From NCBI GenBank assembly GCA_030674475.1, contig JAUSCZ010000038.1, positions 1 to 55,264 on the forward strand: DNA of 55,264 bases. Direction: 5' to 3'. The notes below the pieces were generated by a model. That model searched no databases. It worked only from the letters and a program-made list of their open reading frames with translations, and was not told the origin of the DNA. This DNA comes from Candidatus Omnitrophota bacterium. Lineage in GTDB: Bacteria; Omnitrophota; Gorgyraeia; Gygaellales; UBA12090. Below, piece after piece: positions 51,201 to 54,200 of this stretch. How positions within the stretch are numbered: position 1 is the first letter of the stretch; each line of letters starts with the position of its first letter. The translations under genes were made by a program, and so were the position numbers.

Positions 51201-54200
51201 TTAAGATGCTTTCTGAATTATCCGGATATTCTCTGGAAGATACGCGGAAATCTTTCACCGCCCTGCGCGAGGATATCCGGAAAAAGCTTACTCCCCCGGT
51301 CAATCCGGGGGTTTTAGGGTTTATCGAAGCCTTGCGTAGACAAAAGATACCTATAGTTATTGTCAGTGGTTCAGAACATTCCTTGATTGAGTCCCAGCTC
51401 AATCATCATGGGCTCCTGGAATACATCGGCGCCGAGATGGTTATCGGCAGGGATGACCTGGAGCAGGGAACTCCCAAGGATAAGATGGGTTTAAGGGCCG
51501 CGGCCATAGAGAGCGTAATGGCCCATTATTCCGGGTATACCCTGCTGTATTTTAATGATTGGCTTGACGGAATTAAGGAGGTTAATTCCATGGGCGGGAT
51601 AACCTTTGGCATCCTTAACGGCGAAGGCAGGGAGAGGGAATTTAACCGTGAATCTTTGACTGGTCAGGGAGTAGATTTTATCCTGGAGGGCTGGCATAGC
51701 TGGCCGGAAATATTCGCGGTCCTAAACATAGGCCGCAAGGAGAAGAAAGTAAGGGGATATTCGTTTTTAGATGCCCGCGCCAGGCGCAAGCAAATAGAGG
51801 ATAAGATTTATACCAATACCCGAAAGATGGTAGAGGCCTTTCAACCGTTTCTTAAGGAGAAGGCAAACGGTCAGGAAAAAGAGCTGAAACAGTTATTTCC
51901 GGAAATCCACGGCTATTTATATCAGAGGCCGCAAGAGACAAATTATGATTCAGTCCTCGTGCCGGTTATCGGCGGACGGAACTTATCTCTCCTCAAGCAT
52001 ATTGTTGAACGCGGCCTGGGCCGTAAACTACTGGGGATAGAGAGATATGACATCGCTTTATTCCAGGACACCCCCGGCATATCCTGCCAGGAGTTTAGGC
52101 GGCTTTCTAAGATAGTCAAGTCTCTGAATAAACAAGGCATCCTGCCTTATCTGCGCTGCGCCTTTCTCTATCATGATATTGCTAAGGCCGGACTAAAGCG
52201 GCTAAGGCGCGTCTGGCAGGGAATAAAAGGGCTGGACCTGCTTATCCCCAACAAGGCCTCGGCCTTAATCTTGCGCGATAAAATTTATCCCGGAAGCCTA
52301 AGGAGAGGGCTTTTTGAGAATATCGCCTTGTTTGAGGGACATCCTCACCGAAATATCTTGAATGAATTATTTTATCGGATAATTGAGACCCGGGGTTTGG
52401 CCGGCCAGTGGATAAGGGGCGAGGTTAGCTATGAGGTCTTTGAGGATTTCACCGGCTGGCTGCGCACCCATCTTTATTCCCTGGCCGCGGCCTTAGGCTG
52501 TAAAGACGACTTGAATCAGGCGGCCCAAAGGATAACCGATACCGTGTATCTTTTTAACTTTCTGGATACCTCCAGTATCCGCGAAGGCTTGATGGACAGC
52601 CGTCTGAACCGTGAATTTGAAGAATTCTTCGCGGATTTCCGCAGGGTAATCACCCCCGGAAACGGAAAATTCCTGGCCAGCTGGCAGGGGCAATTACTTT
52701 CCCGATGGGATGATTTCCGCTCACATAGAGAGCGCCGGGAGTATCTAAAAGATCGCTTAGGCCGCTTCCGCAAGGAAAGAAGGGATATCGGCGAGCCAAG
52801 TGAGGAAATAGACCGGATCATAGATTCGCTAAGCCCGCAAGCCTTATCGGTATTTTTTTACAATATCCGCTATCTCCAGGGTTGGTATGTGGAGAGCGCC
52901 ACCTTCGGGCTGATGGCTGATGCCCAGCTAAAGCTTATTGCCCTGGCCCTATCTATGGCCGGGAGAAAAGGGCTGGATATGGAAAAACCGTTCCATATCA
53001 ATTTCTTTAAGTTGATGCGCCTCTTATCCGGCGGCCGGCATGAGTTTGATCCCTATAAGACCCGCATCCTGGAGGCGATGTTAAAGGATATCAGCCTGGA
53101 AGATATCCTCTTGAAGTTGGAAACGGCAGAGCCGTTTGACCGGGAGTCTTTATCTTATCAGAAAAAACAACCGCTGGGGGCGGTGTCTATGGTTATAGAC
53201 GGGCAAAAGGCCATTTCTTTTGATTTCTCTTTCAGCGATGAGGCAAATAAACTCTTGGAGCTTATTCATATGTATGAGCGCAGCAGCCTCCTCCGGCATC
53301 AGCAAGCGTTGAATATGCTCTTGGATCTCCTGGGCTTGCGCCGGGACCAGTTTGACCGGGTGGGTAATCAGGATACCTATATGAAGGCAATGGCTTCTTC
53401 CTGGGATGATAAGGCCAGGCTTTTAAGCTATGGCAAGGGCCCGGTCTGGGTGGATATTGGCCCGGCTGACGGTCCCACCCTGGAGATAGCCCAGAAACTA
53501 AAGTGTAAAAAAGGGATTGAGAGGATATTGGCCATAGAAATATCCCAGGAGGCCATAAAGGCTTTAAATAAAAGAAAGACGGAACATAATCTTTCCCTGA
53601 TAACGGCTGTAAGAGGCGATGCTAGCGAACTGCGGGAATTATTAAAAAAAGATGGAATTGCTTTGGCTGATACCATTGTTTTCTCCTCTGTCCTCCACGA
53701 AATTTACAGTTACAGCCGTAAGGACGGCCGGATTTTTAACCTGGATTTGGTAAGAGATGTTTTGCGCGAGGCGCTCCTGGCCTTGTCGGGCGGCGCCCGT
53801 CTACTTATCCGTGACGGGGTAATCCCCGAGGATGGGGAAGAAGAGCAGATTCTTGAACTTAGCGGCGAAACCAATAAAGAGGTGTTTGATTATTTTGTCC
53901 GGCATTTCCCGGGCCGGGATTTGAAGGCGGCTTACCGGGTTATAGATGAGGACCGCCAGAATCAGCTCTGGAAGATTGTTATCCGGCGCAAAGACGCGAT
54001 GGAATTCCTGTTTAAACTTACCTGGTGCTGGCGGCCGGAGTTTAACCCCTGCACTTTCTGGGATGAGGTCAAAGAGCAATACGGGGTTCTGACCAGGAGA
54101 GGGTATCTGCGATTGCTCTATGAGATTGCCAATGAACAGTGTATTGACCTAAAAGAAATCCTCCTGCCTAAAGAAGAGCGGTCGTATCTCCAGCCGGGAT

